64,000 bases of DNA from Verticillium longisporum (taxonomy: Eukaryota; Ascomycota; Sordariomycetes; Glomerellales; Plectosphaerellaceae). Below the pieces are notes generated by a model. That model ran no database searches, was not told where the DNA came from, and was given only the letters and a program-made list of their open reading frames with translations. The stretch covers positions 558,001 through 622,000 of the forward strand of contig JAETXT010000004.1 in the NCBI GenBank assembly GCA_019188255.1, given 5' to 3'. The position numbers and the translations under genes were made by a program. Of this stretch, positions 1-10,010 are shown in pieces. Every line of letters begins with the position of its first letter. The first letter of the stretch is position 1.

Positions 1-838
1 GCTACGGATGTCAAGTACGCCCACCTGCGGGACGATAGATTCACGTATGTCTGCCCTCCTGTGAGATACCCAGGAACCCATGTATCTAACTCCCACCAGC
101 ATCGCCATGCAGACGTACCGTCGCCCCAAGGAGCTCAACGAGACCCTCCACGTGCTCCTCAAGGATCACATCCCCTCGCTCCACGAAATCGTCATCATCT
201 GGAACAACCTCGACCAGGCGCCGCCGCAGAACTACACGTCGGCGCACGGCGTGCCCGTCCGCTACCGCGCCTCGCCGCGAAACTCGCTCAACCAGAAGCT
301 CCTCCCAGACCCCTCGTTCGCGACGCAGGCCGTGCTCCTCTCCGACGACGACGTCTACTACCACCCGCGCGACCTCGAGTTCGCCTTCCAAGCCTGGCGG
401 CGCTTCGGCCGCCGCCGCCTCACCGGCGCCATGGCGCGCTGTACCGGCGTCGGCAAGAACGGCGAGTGGCAGTACCGCATGTGCGCGCGCGGCGCCGACG
501 CCTACAGCATGATCATCACGAACCTGGCCTTCGTACACGTCGCCTTCCTCGAGTACTACTCGTCCGACGACCCCACCATGGCCATGATCCGCGAGCACGT
601 CGACGACAACCTCAACTGCGAGGACATAGCCATGAACTACGTCACCCAGATGCTGACGCGCGAGCCGCCGCTGCTCGTCAGGGGCCACCAGGCCTTTTTC
701 AACGCCGAGCCCGCCCAGGGCATCAGCAAGGCGCCCGGCCACTTTGCCGCGCGCAGCCTGTGCATCAACAAGTTTGCCGAGGCCTTTGGCTGCATGGCGT
801 TGCTGGAGGAGACGGTGCGCATCGAGATTGGGCCGTAG
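1..838 (+). CDS. GT64 exostosin-like glycosyltransferase, 5' end outside the window
   Basis: This is the C-terminal 260 residues of a GT64 glycosyltransferase. In animals this family adds N-acetylhexosamine to glycans in the secretory pathway; the fungal substrate is unsettled. An exon at 1-44 is followed by a 55-nt intron at 45-99 (donor GTATGT, branch CTAAC, acceptor CAG) and a last exon at 100-838. The join reads RFTIAMQTYRRP, the usual opening of the GT64 core. The metal-binding DXD motif is DDDVYYHP, near residue 97 of this fragment, and NLNCEDIAMNYV is the conserved C-terminal segment. The ATG at position 80 lies inside the intron and is not the start. The signal anchor and full length cannot be judged because the gene begins upstream of base 1. 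Confidence 0.88.
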
Positions 839-1462
839 CGTGTGCCTCTGCCAGGGCGCCTGGAGGTGCTGTATGATGTACGAAATCTTTTTGATTGCCT
901 GGAACTTCTGCTGCTTACGGTCGAGAAGGATGGCTAGCATGGGGCGTTGGGGGCGTTTTTCTGCCGGGGAGACCTCCGGGTGGCAATGGTGTGTGATTCA
1001 TCCGTGGTGTATATTATATCGGTTGCTTCTGTACTACAATATTTACGTCTCGTGTAGTCTGCCAAGTTTGAATCAGTCTTGCCTCGTCGTATTCATCGTG
1101 TATAAAGTACGACAAAGTAACCACCCCACACCAGCTATGAACGGTCTAATACCAGGCATGGCAGGTGGTAGGGGCTCGCATCAGTGTCGATGCAGAATGG
1201 CTGGTTAGGCGTCGCATCTCATTAACTGCCTGATAATGAATCTAACTGAGTTGATCGTCATGAGAGATGCCGCGTCACTGCTGAGTTGTATGAACAGCCG
1301 GCATGATAAGTTTTGCCTCGGAATGCTGGCGTCATCTGCTCGGCGACATAGAAGTAGCAGTCTTCCGTCAGTCATCCACCCAGGCGCCTGGCATCGGGAG
1401 AGGCATCTCATCAATCATCTCCCAAAAGTCGCAAGCAAGCTCTTCGATATCCATGTCCCATA
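839..1462. other. Intergenic, convergent 3' ends
   Basis: Space between the 3' ends of the GT64 gene and the minus-strand ankyrin gene. Only short chance ORFs are present and no RNA gene was recognised. It presumably holds both 3' UTRs. Confidence 0.6.
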
Positions 1463-3508
1463 TCAGGTCCCAGTCCTCCGGCCGCGGCCCGTATCGAAGC
1501 TCGAGTAGCTTTGGCTCCGCGGGGTGGTGAGGTTCAATTCATCCGAAGCCTCTCTGAAGCCTACGCCACGCCACGTGAGATTTCCACCGAGTACCAAGTT
1601 GCCCTGATTCTTGCAGCAGTTGGTTCTCCCGACAACCATACTGGCACATTTGAAGCCTAGCTCGTCTAGTAGTCCGGCCCAATCTTGAGCCCGGGTCCTC
1701 ATCTCAGATAACTGGCGGTCATATCTCCATTTCCGGGACGAATCTCGAACATGGGGTGCATGACTCGATGAAAAGAAATAACTTCCTCGAAGAAAAGTTA
1801 CAAATGAAGTTTCCATCACATCACTACCTACGAAATAATCGGCCCAACCCCTATTGCTATAGGTTATGATCCTGCAAATTATGTCATCTACGGGGAGATG
1901 GACGCCATCACTGGCCTGAATCGTCTCGGACACCAGCTTTCGAGCCTCTTCACCTCTCATACCAGCATCTGTCGCCATGGAAGTCATACCGTACCAAAGA
2001 GATACACCGTGAAGGAACGACCCTCGTCTCTCAATCGACGAACGCACATCGACTGCTTTGATCCTCTCGTTATCAGGTCCGAGGCGAAGTACGAGCCTCA
2101 TATGGTTGGCGTGGAAACTGCTCATGGCTTCATAAACAGGTTGTAATCGCCTGGGCAGACTTTGACCATCATCCATCGTGTGACTAAACTTCATCCCCAC
2201 GGAAACCATGTCGTACAATCGTAGCTGACATAGGTTCTCTAGGAACCGGCACAGGTGGTACTGCGTGGCGAAGTGGTCAATGTCCCACACATCGACAGCG
2301 TCAAGAAATCGGTTTACCCTCACAGTCTGATCTAGCATTTCCGGGTCGTACCAACGGAACAAGGAACCATCGATCAATTGCACGGCGGACAGACCATGCC
2401 CGTCCTGGGCGTATGCATCAACCCCCATAGTGAGAAGCGCCTTGAATACCTCGATAGCTTTCCCCAGTGCTGCCATCTTGAATCAACAGTTAGTGAAACC
2501 ATTATCTTAATTCATTGGTTATGTTGTAACGGACATGTAAAAGAGTGAAGCCGTCTTGCGTGCGATCAAACGGTGAAGCAATGCCCTTGTTGAACATTTC
2601 TCGCAGAAGTTCGAGTTCGCCTTCCAAGGCGTACTGGAACACACTCGATACCGGCCGTATGTTCCATACCTGCAGATTAGTCCGCCAGCCAGCGGCTGAT
2701 TTTACCACCTGGTAATCCCATGCGCTACCGAACAGCTATCTGGGCAGCTGAACGTGGATAGCGTAGCCTGATCATAATTGTCAGATATTGCTTCCGGATC
2801 GTAGGCTGCGGTATAATACGCACGTCTGCGACGCGTCGACTGGTAGACATCGTCACCGTCGCCGTCGCCCTCGTGGTCCAGCGTCTCGTAACAGAAGCGC
2901 CCGAACAAGCCAGCCATAGGAAATGATCGGGGTTTCCAGATTGACAAAGATTGGTTCCTTGACATCAAGTCGGGGTCAGCCTTCGGAGGTATAGAGGTTC
3001 CATTCCGAGCGGCGCCAGCTGATTCTGTTGAGACATGTGCATTCGTATATCCCTGTGTGAGGAGCATGTTCGTCTTGTTGGACGCTCTGATGCCTGCCTT
3101 CGATAGTTCTCTGTATCTCACTTCAGGACACCATGCTTGCTAATAGTCACTTAGAGGCACTCACTGTGTGCAGAACGACTGTGCTGCGATCAGGATAAGG
3201 ATGGCGTCTCGCATTCGCTGCTCATACTGCGCCAGGGTGCTCTTGCTGAGGACAACCATGAGCTTTGCCTTGGTCCTTCTGGAGAAACCCCTCGCAGCGG
3301 CCACATCGATTGTCAAAGCATCGACAAGTCGCGTAAACTGGTTCAATATCTGGCGACAGTAGTGCGTGCTCTTCTTCAGCATCTCATCGTTGGCGGAGGA
3401 GAGAAACAAAGTCTCGTCATTACAGGTCCTCGAGAAACGCCTAGCTACACGTCGGGTGCACCTGTCGTGGAACGCAGCCCTTTCAGAGACCACGTCACGC
3501 CTTCGCAT
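1463..3508 (-). CDS. Ankyrin-repeat protein, fungal type, possibly shortened at the N terminus
   Basis: I read four exons: 3508-3165, 3110-2729, 2669-2535 and 2476-1463, with introns of 54, 59 and 58 nt. Phases agree at every join and give about 624 residues. The exon 3/4 join makes a textbook ankyrin unit, DGFTLLHMAALGKAIEVFKA followed by LLTMGVDAYAQDGHG; the preceding unit (ALEGELELLREMFNKG) is weaker. Exon 1 holds the VDALTIDVAAARGFSRRTKA helix common near the start of fungal ankyrin or NACHT-like proteins, but the usual first ~100 residues are absent. The start codon (ATG at 3508, 3517 or 3382) lies in or next to the end of the upstream reductase, so the N terminus may be lost. Donors GTAGCG and GTCCGT are atypical. 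The role is unknown; ankyrin repeats bind proteins. Confidence 0.75.
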
Positions 3509-4632
3509 CCATCTCATAGGCCTGCCTGACCAGATCGACAACCGTCTGCTTGAAGCTGCGATACTCCAGCCCCAACACCTCAGCAGCCGTCTGCCCATCG
3601 AGACCATGTGACTCGTCAATAGCCTGCGCCTCGACCTGCACCTTACTCTTGGCCCAGTCGAATTCGTCGACCATGATCGAGGCCGCCCTGCCGTAGGAAA
3701 ACCGCTCCGACGCCGCAGGCACAAACCTCTGGCCGCCGACCCCAGGCCTCAGCAGCGCCTCGACGTGCGCAAGCGCCAGGTCCCGCACGTCGATCCAGAA
3801 CGGCACCCTCGCGACGGGAAGCGGCGACTCGCCGCCGGCAATCCTCCACAGCACGGCGTTCGACTCGTTGAGCTTGTCGACGCTGGCGACGGGGTGCACG
3901 ACGGGCCCGAACGTCATGGGCGGGCACAGCGTCACGAGGGAAAAGGCGGGGTTGCGCGCCGCGACAAAGTCCCAGGCGGCGCGCTCGGCGAAGAGCTTGG
4001 AGCCGCGGTAGGCGAGGAAGGCGGGGGCCGAGGGGGCGGCGGCTTCGGCGTAGGTGAGCGGGTTCCAGTCGTTGCCGGTGTAGGTGAAGTAGGGGGCGCC
4101 GAGCGGTTGGCGTCCATGACGGAGGCGAAGGAGGACGTGAGGACGAGGCGGGTGATGTTCGGGTTCGAGGCGGCGGCGGCGAGGATAGCCTTGACGCCGG
4201 CTATGGCGGGCAGGATGAGCTCCTTTTCGTTGTCCTTGGTGTCGTAGCTGAAGGGCTGGGAAGGTCAGCGTTCCGTTCTGGAGAGGAAGTGAGAGAGCTA
4301 CTGCAGGGAATGAATGATGCTTGCAGGCTCGAACTTGGTGTAGAAGCACGCACGCTGGCGACATGGACCACGGCATCGACGTCTTTGACGGCTTCGGAGA
4401 AGTCACCGCCTTCGGCAAAGTCTGGCACCTGCACAAAGTCAAGCTTCGACGCGTACTGCGGTCGGGACTGCATCATGAGATGGCCCTTGGCCAAAGATCG
4501 CGTGGCACCCCTGACGCGAAGCCCTCTGGACAAGAGGACATCGACGACATGGGCGCCAATGAAGCCTGTGGCCCCCGTGACGAGGATGTAATGCCTGGGC
4601 CATGTCAGTCTTAGACCGCAGTTATGGAGCAT
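3495..4632 (-). CDS. Extended SDR NAD(P)-dependent reductase (dihydroflavonol-4-reductase/methylglyoxal-reductase type), one frameshift
   Basis: Exon 1 is 4632-4354, intron 4353-4256 (98 nt, donor GTGCGT) and exon 2 4255-3495. The nucleotide-binding motif is VTGATGFIGAHV, the active-site Ser lies in VLTSSFASV and the YxxxK pair in AYRGSKLFAE. The family reduces aldehydes or ketones in the cytosol with NAD(P)H. Reading breaks once, near 4098-4106: the sequence before it runs on as SSFASVMDANR, and the expected GAPYFTYTGNDWNPL continues in the next frame, as if one base were missing. No intron fits there. With that base the product would be about 346 residues, a normal length. The gene is either recently broken or carries a sequencing indel. 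The exact start is uncertain; ATG 4632 is the best available, though a short upstream exon is possible. Confidence 0.82.
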
Positions 4633-4982
4633 GGGGCATAGTACGGTGGTGTGGCCATATTGCTTGTATCCGACGAAGCATGAATTTGAGACCAGCACGA
4701 TGACTTTGAGAATGCAGCATCATGGGCGGGGCAGAGCTCGCTGCGGGGCAACTACAGGCGATGCGGGGGAGAAGACCATGGAAGACCGAATCACTTGGCA
4801 GGACATATCGTCGAGTAAATCCATCACTATCTGTATCCGAGGCAGAGCTAGGAGAATGCAGACTTTCTTGTTTTGGCAACTGTAGACTAAAAGGAGGAAC
4901 TGCTCATAAACTGCCATTCTGAGGCCATCAGCCAGGTTCTTCGTAAGTACCGATCGACAAGATGCCCTGGCTTTTTTTACGT
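4633..4982. other. Intergenic
   Basis: About 350 nt upstream of the SDR gene and downstream of the 467-residue gene. It presumably contains the SDR promoter; no clear TATA box or RNA gene was seen. Confidence 0.5.
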
Positions 4983-6386
4983 CTAGCTTTTCTCTTCCAC
5001 CACGTAGTCCTCAAACTCCTGTCTCGTATAGGGGAGGACAGAAATACGCTCGGCACAGTGATCGGATAGAAAATCCAGACCGGCATCGCTGCTCGAGAAG
5101 ACGAATTGAACCGCGTTGGACAATCCATTGGGACCACGGACCCGAAGAACACAGCGGTCGTCAACCTCTTCCCAAGATTCCATTCTGTGATACGCACCAT
5201 TTGGCTTGCAGGCGATGGTACCGATGATCAATGTGGCGAGGCTGTACTTGCGGATGTGCGATGGATGTCTTTTGCCTCTTCGTGACAGATAGATAAGTTC
5301 TCTCCACTCTGGATCGGGATAGTCAATTCGAACGAGCTCGGTATCGTTGAGCTGTTCAATGGCTGAGTTCGGGACCAGGACCTGGACGATCACAACACCC
5401 TCGCAGTTGGCGCGACGCTTGGCATAGGCTGCGTAGTTTTGGGCCACCTTGTAGTCAGGAGAGAAGTAAAAGAGCTGCTGGTTGCGACTGAAGTCGCTGG
5501 GAGGAGCGCTGACAAGCCTCTCCATCTCAGCGACGGTGCCGTGGCTGTCGAAGAGACCGTGTATGCGGGCTTGGTCGACCCCTTTGTACAGAGCAGTGTA
5601 CCCCGGTGCATCACGAGCCGCTATCTTGCTTGTCGGCGTGATGTTCTCGGCTGGAACGCCTGGCGTTTCGAGGCACTGGAGCCCAGAGGCTGACCGCTGG
5701 CGTTCATGGTGACGTTGTCCTTGGGCGATCTGGCTTGAGGGGCCTCCCGAGGTCGACGAGCTACCAGGACGACTCGCTTGTCTCAGTAGGCCCGTTTCTC
5801 TCTCACGCGAGGCACGCTGAATATCCTCGAGGCCAGCATAGCGCATCTCGACCGTGTCTTGGGCCCAGAAAGCGCAAGACTGCGTCAGCCGAAGGGTCTT
5901 GAAGAGAGGATCCATGATGGCGGTTTGGACGTCCGCGGACATGCCAAACGCATCAAGGCAGTCACGCCACTGCTGGTCGTCATCGTCCCAGACATCACGG
6001 TTTCCACTGAATGTTCCGGTGATGAAGAAGAGGAACGTCATGGTAAGGCCACCACCCGTGTCGGCATCGACTTCGCGGCGCGGCCCGGTGGGTGGCCAGT
6101 CGCTCCACTCGGCCCACAGCGCATCCGCCTTCTGCTCGGAGAAGCCTAGGTAGACAAGGGTGGCGCGAGAGATGAGAAGATCGGGAATCGTAGAGAAGGC
6201 AGTGGGGGCGGCTGGAGATTGAAGGGAGATGCTCAGAGGAATGGCGGCATTCTCTTCATCACTGGATCGGTTCAAGCGGCGTTTGTGTACACGGCGGGTG
6301 CCATCGGCCGTCGGGGGGCCAGCTAGACCGCGGGATTGAAGATCCTCAACATCTAGCTCGGCAAAGATTCTTCCACTGCCGGACAT
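4983..6386 (-). CDS. Hypothetical protein, 467 aa, with a possible ADP-ribosyltransferase-like C-terminal region
   Basis: This is a single exon with ATG at 6386 and a TATAAG about 100 nt upstream. I do not recognise a named family. Residues 1-130 are polar with a basic stretch (RRVHKRRLNR), 200-260 is Ser/Gln-rich and probably disordered, and 262-460 looks folded. In that part LYKGVD (266-271), DFS (298-300) and FYFSPDYKVAQNYAAYAKRR (306-325) follow the order of an ADP-ribosyltransferase-like fold (strand with substrate Gly, DFG-like turn, FYxT/S helix). This is inference from pattern only; no catalytic Glu can be assigned with confidence. There is no signal peptide or membrane segment, so it is probably intracellular. 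The neighbouring genes give no functional clue. Confidence 0.75.
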   Translation of the reverse strand: MSGSGRIFAELDVEDLQSRGLAGPPTADGTRRVHKRRLNRSSDEENAAIPLSISLQSPAAPTAFSTIPDLLISRATLVYLGFSEQKADALWAEWSDWPPTGPRREVDADTGGGLTMTFLFFITGTFSGNRDVWDDDDQQWRDCLDAFGMSADVQTAIMDPLFKTLRLTQSCAFWAQDTVEMRYAGLEDIQRASRERETGLLRQASRPGSSSTSGGPSSQIAQGQRHHERQRSASGLQCLETPGVPAENITPTSKIAARDAPGYTALYKGVDQARIHGLFDSHGTVAEMERLVSAPPSDFSRNQQLFYFSPDYKVAQNYAAYAKRRANCEGVVIVQVLVPNSAIEQLNDTELVRIDYPDPEWRELIYLSRRGKRHPSHIRKYSLATLIIGTIACKPNGAYHRMESWEEVDDRCVLRVRGPNGLSNAVQFVFSSSDAGLDFLSDHCAERISVLPYTRQEFEDYVVEEKS

Positions 6387-6486
6387 CGTGGTGTTGTTGG
6401 TCTTTTGCGATTATGATAGGTTGTTGTTGGAGGTTGGTTGTGGAGGGTGTAAAAGAATAGGAACCAAGGGCAGATCAACTCCCCAT

Positions 6487-6492
6487 CTTATA
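6487..6492 (-). promoter_or_regulatory. TATA box of the 467-aa gene
   Basis: TATAAG on the minus strand, about 100 nt upstream of the ATG at 6386. Confidence 0.5.
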
Positions 6493-6599
6493 TCCGGCTG
6501 CCTATTGTAGAAAGGTCAGTGATTCTAACAAGCTTTTTCTGCTATCGGAGATGATCAGTGAAGTTTGTTGAATCTTAAATCCGGGTTGGTGGCAGTTTG

Positions 6600-6675
6600 G
6601 CTACCTAGCAGGTAAGGCACCTAGGTAAGGTAAGGTACCTAGGTGAGGTAAGGTAGGTAGGTAAGGTACATAAAG
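6600..6675. repeat. GGTAAGGTACCTAGGT-rich degenerate tandem repeat
   Basis: About 75 nt made of overlapping copies of AGGTA, AGGTACCT and CCTAGGT, partly palindromic. Further copies lie at 6784-6822. The same motif recurs at 63391-63480. It lies in the divergent space between the 467-aa gene and the F-box-like gene. Such GGTACCT blocks are common in intergenic DNA of Sordariomycetes; no function is established from the sequence. Confidence 0.75.
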
Positions 6676-7175
6676 GTTGAATGGAAAGAAAATCTCCAAG
6701 GCGATGGCAGGCCTGACATGTGGGTCCTTTCCACTGCATCACAAGCACCAACAGATGCAGGAGCCCTGGTCACGATTGTTCATGGTACCTCCCCAGGTAT
6801 TTATCTAGGTACCTCACCTCCTTCCTAACCTTAAGATGGCTGGCTTAACTGGAGTAGACGCAAATACCATTCTGACTGTGGTCTTCCTTCCTAATTGTTC
6901 ACCATTGACTGACAATGACGCGTTAGGGTCAATGCGCTAGAAGGCGTAACGCAGAAGTCGCCAGCTGAGGTCGCTCCTTCCCTTCTTTGCGAGGGCTGCC
7001 CCGAGAAATATCGTTCATCATGCGCCAGTTTTGCAACAACAAATATACCACACACCTCATACCTTCCTGCACCACCACACACGAAGCATCACGGCCGACT
7101 GAAGTGTTTGATCAAGTTCTTAATCCATCTTGTCTATTTGAGCAACAGAAAAATCAGTCCCACCCAGTCCATCAC

Positions 7176-8051
7176 ATGGCGCCTCCTCCGTCAGGCTTGG
7201 CTTCCCTGCCAACGGAGATCAGGCTCATCATCTGGCAATACTGCATCAGCACCGATCTCCTTCTCATAAGTCGAAAGATCCATTACGAGGTATATCATCT
7301 TGTTTGGCGCCACACCACCTTTCTGCTAAAGTCTCACACCCACGGCAAAGCCTGCCACGGGCCTGCTCCCGACGTCAGCGACGGGGCTGCGGCGTGTGAA
7401 TGCCTCTGCCCTGGTGGAGGCGACACGGTCACCGAAAAGAAGATGCTCGGTATTGTCACCAGTGTCCGCAAACCCATCTCCGACAGCTTTTTCGACCTTG
7501 AATACACGCCGTAGCCCACGAGCGATTCGACGGCAACAAGAACGCTCCTTCCCTTCGATCGTCTAGCCCAGCTCCATGTCGGCGAATGTCACGCCATGCT
7601 CCAGCCCTTTGTCATAGATTCGTGGGCTGATGTGGTCCCGCATCTCCAAACGCTTCCCGCATCTCCAAACGTTTCCCGCATCTCCAAACGTTTCCCGCAT
7701 CTCCAAATGCTGGTCGCGCACACCAACTTTGGCGTCATCTTCGTGGAAGATGATCCCATTGGCGGCGGCAGAAGATGGGTAGTACGAGCACGTCTCACGC
7801 AGCGAGTCCGAGATGAGAAAGGCAGACTCGTCGTGCCTCCGGACGCTATTCGTCTCATGAGAACGCATGCTGTGGAACAGACATGTGCAATATGGAAGCA
7901 AGTCGGAGGTCTCACCGAAGGATACTCGGTGACTCAGGCGGCCCTCGGTGACTCGAGCGAAGAGGGTCGGCTTGTGGGGCCGATGACGGCACGCAGCCCA
8001 CGCTGCCCCGCGTCGCGTCGCCCAGAGGTCGGGCCAAACTTCAAATCCTAA
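7176..8051 (+). pseudogene. F-box/2EXR-like gene interrupted by an in-frame TAG
   Basis: From ATG 7176 the first 112 residues begin with GLASLPTEIRLIIWQYCI, the N-terminal helix typical of fungal F-box or 2EXR proteins, then LLLISRKIHYEVYHLVWRHTTF, the CRQxxxE-like continuation. A TAG at 7512-7514 stops this, but the same frame stays open for another 178 codons to 8051 (LLPFDRLAQLHVGECHAMLQ and onward). This is most simply one gene with a recent nonsense change. I tested an intron from GTAGCC at 7511 to TAG (7566) or CAG (7571), but neither keeps the frame. The second half carries three extra copies of a 19-nt repeat, adding 57 nt without shifting the frame. A functional F-box protein would recruit a substrate to an SCF ubiquitin ligase. 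Confidence 0.6.
7641..7709 (+). repeat. 19-nt tandem repeat, about 3.6 copies
   Basis: Unit CATCTCCAAACGTTTCCCG. Copies start at 7641, 7660, 7679 and 7698; the last is partial and diverges into CATCTCCAAATGC. The first copy differs at one base (C for T). It lies inside the second half of the F-box-like reading frame. Confidence 0.92.
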
Positions 8052-8162
8052 ATTACCCCTCAACACCGTACCTTACCTGCGTACCTTGAGGCACCTTCAC
8101 TACCTGTTGCTTGCTTCTCACGCCACCCAAGATACCCATCATCGCAGCCTACACATCCCACA

Positions 8163-9089
8163 ATGGCGCCCGACCTCCAGTCCAGCAAGATCGCCTTCAT
8201 CGGCGGCGGCAACATGGCAGCCGCCATCATCGGCGGTCTCCTGGCCAAGTCCATCCCCAAGCAGCACATCACCGTCGCCGAGCCCTGGGAGGTCAACCGC
8301 GACAAGATGGCCGCCCTCGGCGTCAACACGACGACCTCCAACGCCGACGCCTTTGCCGACGCCGACATTGCCCTGCTCGCCGTCAAGCCCCAGGTCGCCA
8401 AGGGCGTGTGCGAGGAGCTCGCCGCCGCCGCCGCCGGCCGCGCCCGCCTGCCCGTCGTCGTGTCCATCGCCGCCGGCATCACCCTCGACGCCCTGCAGAA
8501 GTGGCTCACCCTGCCCGACGCCAGGGTGCCCCACGTCGTGCGCGTCATGCCCAACACGCCCGCCCTCGTCGGCGAGGGCGCCTCGGGCCTCTTCGCCGGG
8601 AGCGACGTCACCGCGGATGAGAGGCAACTGACCGAGTCGCTCATGGCGAGCGTCAGCAAGGCCACCGAGTGGGTGGACAGGGAGGAGCTCATTGACGTCG
8701 TCACCGGCCTGTCTGGTGAGTCCCCTTTCTTCTTTCTTCTTCCATCTAGGCAAAACAATGTGGACCGCACGCTGACCATCGCAGGCTCCGGCCCCGCCTA
8801 CTTCTTCGCCATGGTCGAGCACCTCATCGCCAGCGCCGTCGGCCTCGGCCTGTCCCCCGAGCAGGCCAAGCGCCTCGCCGCCCAGACGTGCCTTGGCGCC
8901 GGCAAGATGCTCGTCGAGTCCCCCGAGGCGCCGAGCCAGCTGCGCAAGAACGTCACGAGCCCGAACGGCACCACGCACGCCGGCCTGCAGAGCTTCGAGG
9001 CCTCGGGCTTTGCTGACGTCGTCGACAAGGCCGTCAAGGCTGCGACGGCGCGAGGCGAGGAGCTCGGCAGGAGGCTGGGCAACCAGTGA
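8163..9089 (+). CDS. pro3: Pyrroline-5-carboxylate reductase
   Basis: This enzyme catalyses the last step of proline synthesis, reducing 1-pyrroline-5-carboxylate to proline with NAD(P)H in the cytosol. Exon 1 is 8163-8715 and exon 2 8785-9089, split by a 69-nt intron (GTGAGT...GCAG) that has no stop and keeps the frame, so an unspliced reading would wrongly insert 23 residues. The spliced product is 285 residues, the usual length. Visible motifs are the Rossmann segment IAFIGGGNMAAAI at the N terminus, AVKPQV, RVMPNTPALVGEG, and the C-terminal signature VTSPNGTTHAGLQSFE. The join restores GLSGSGPAYFF, which is conserved in the family. The start is the first ATG after a pyrimidine-rich leader. 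It looks intact. Confidence 0.95.
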   Translation: MAPDLQSSKIAFIGGGNMAAAIIGGLLAKSIPKQHITVAEPWEVNRDKMAALGVNTTTSNADAFADADIALLAVKPQVAKGVCEELAAAAAGRARLPVVVSIAAGITLDALQKWLTLPDARVPHVVRVMPNTPALVGEGASGLFAGSDVTADERQLTESLMASVSKATEWVDREELIDVVTGLSGESPFFFLLPSRQNNVDRTLTIAGSGPAYFFAMVEHLIASAVGLGLSPEQAKRLAAQTCLGAGKMLVESPEAPSQLRKNVTSPNGTTHAGLQSFEASGFADVVDKAVKAATARGEELGRRLGNQ

Positions 9090-10010
9090 GCTGCCACGGT
9101 TGGGGTTGCGTGTGTGTTTTACCGTAGACGATGTAGAAAAGCAAAATAGACGATACGACAATCAAGGTGGGGGCCCATATTGTGTGTGCTGGAGGGTAAT
9201 TTACAGAGTCGAGAATGCGCGAGGTCGGACGAGGTACCGAGACATGTTTCACGTGGTGAACGCTGAGAGATGGAATGCTCTATTTGCCACTGGAGACATG
9301 GTAGGGAACTAGGTCATCCTGGGCTACTTAGGATACAGAAGTTGGCATCGATCCATTCAGCACATATTCATGCGGAAACAATTAGCCACCTCACGGCTTA
9401 CCCGATCGTCATCATCTTGAGCCTGCCGCTTTTCAGCCTTGGGCGCTTTCGCCGACTGGATACTATGCATCCGACTGCAGTTGTTCACATGCCAGAAAGC
9501 TCAGAAGCGGTTTTCACATCAATCACCCAGCCCTCCGAAATCTGCATGTCAGCACAATGCAGAACGCAGTGCAGGAGAGAGGCCGCCCCGCGATCATGAC
9601 TGCGGCTGAGGATACACACACCAATGTCACCTGTGGTGGCGTCACCACGTCTCCAAGGCTCAGCTACAGCGGCGCCCTTATCCTTAGCTGACCGCTCTAG
9701 GTTTCAGTCGGCTCGGTGCCTATTGGCACGCATTGCGCCGCAGTCGTTCTGGTCGTGCTCTGGCGTCATCCGTTGTCAGCCGGCGACCTCAGCCCTGTGC
9801 ATTGAAAGCTTATTGCTTGCAAAACCGATTATCTGCATGTGATTATACAGGTCATAACCTGGTGCACGTTTGGCCTGCGGCATGCGACCTGAGCATTCGA
9901 TGCTATGGACATATGAGGGAGCTCGTCCCAGCGAGAAGGCTGCCGCTCACGGCCAGCTTCGTTCATGCCTACACCTTCAAGCGCCCTTGCCCGTTGCTAC
10001 ACGTCCAAAC
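9090..10010. other. Intergenic
   Basis: About 920 nt between two plus-strand genes. Only short ORFs with no recognisable content; it presumably holds a 3' UTR and the next promoter. Confidence 0.5.

Noticed and set aside
86..940. 284-codon minus-strand ORF opposite the GT64 gene
   Set aside because: Composition is Val/Gly/Arg/Glu-rich as expected from the reverse of a GC-rich gene; the plus strand has clear GT64 motifs and a good intron.
7511..7571. Intron GTAGCC...TAG/CAG that would remove the stop in the F-box-like gene
   Set aside because: Neither acceptor keeps the reading frame and the donor is poor.
8139..9161. 340-codon minus-strand ORF opposite pyrroline-5-carboxylate reductase
   Set aside because: Gly/Asp/Val-rich shadow of a strongly identified gene.
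9870..10010. N-terminal extension of the hydrolase-like ORF
   Set aside because: The 47 extra codons lack coding character; ATG 10011 precedes a plausible hydrophobic N terminus.
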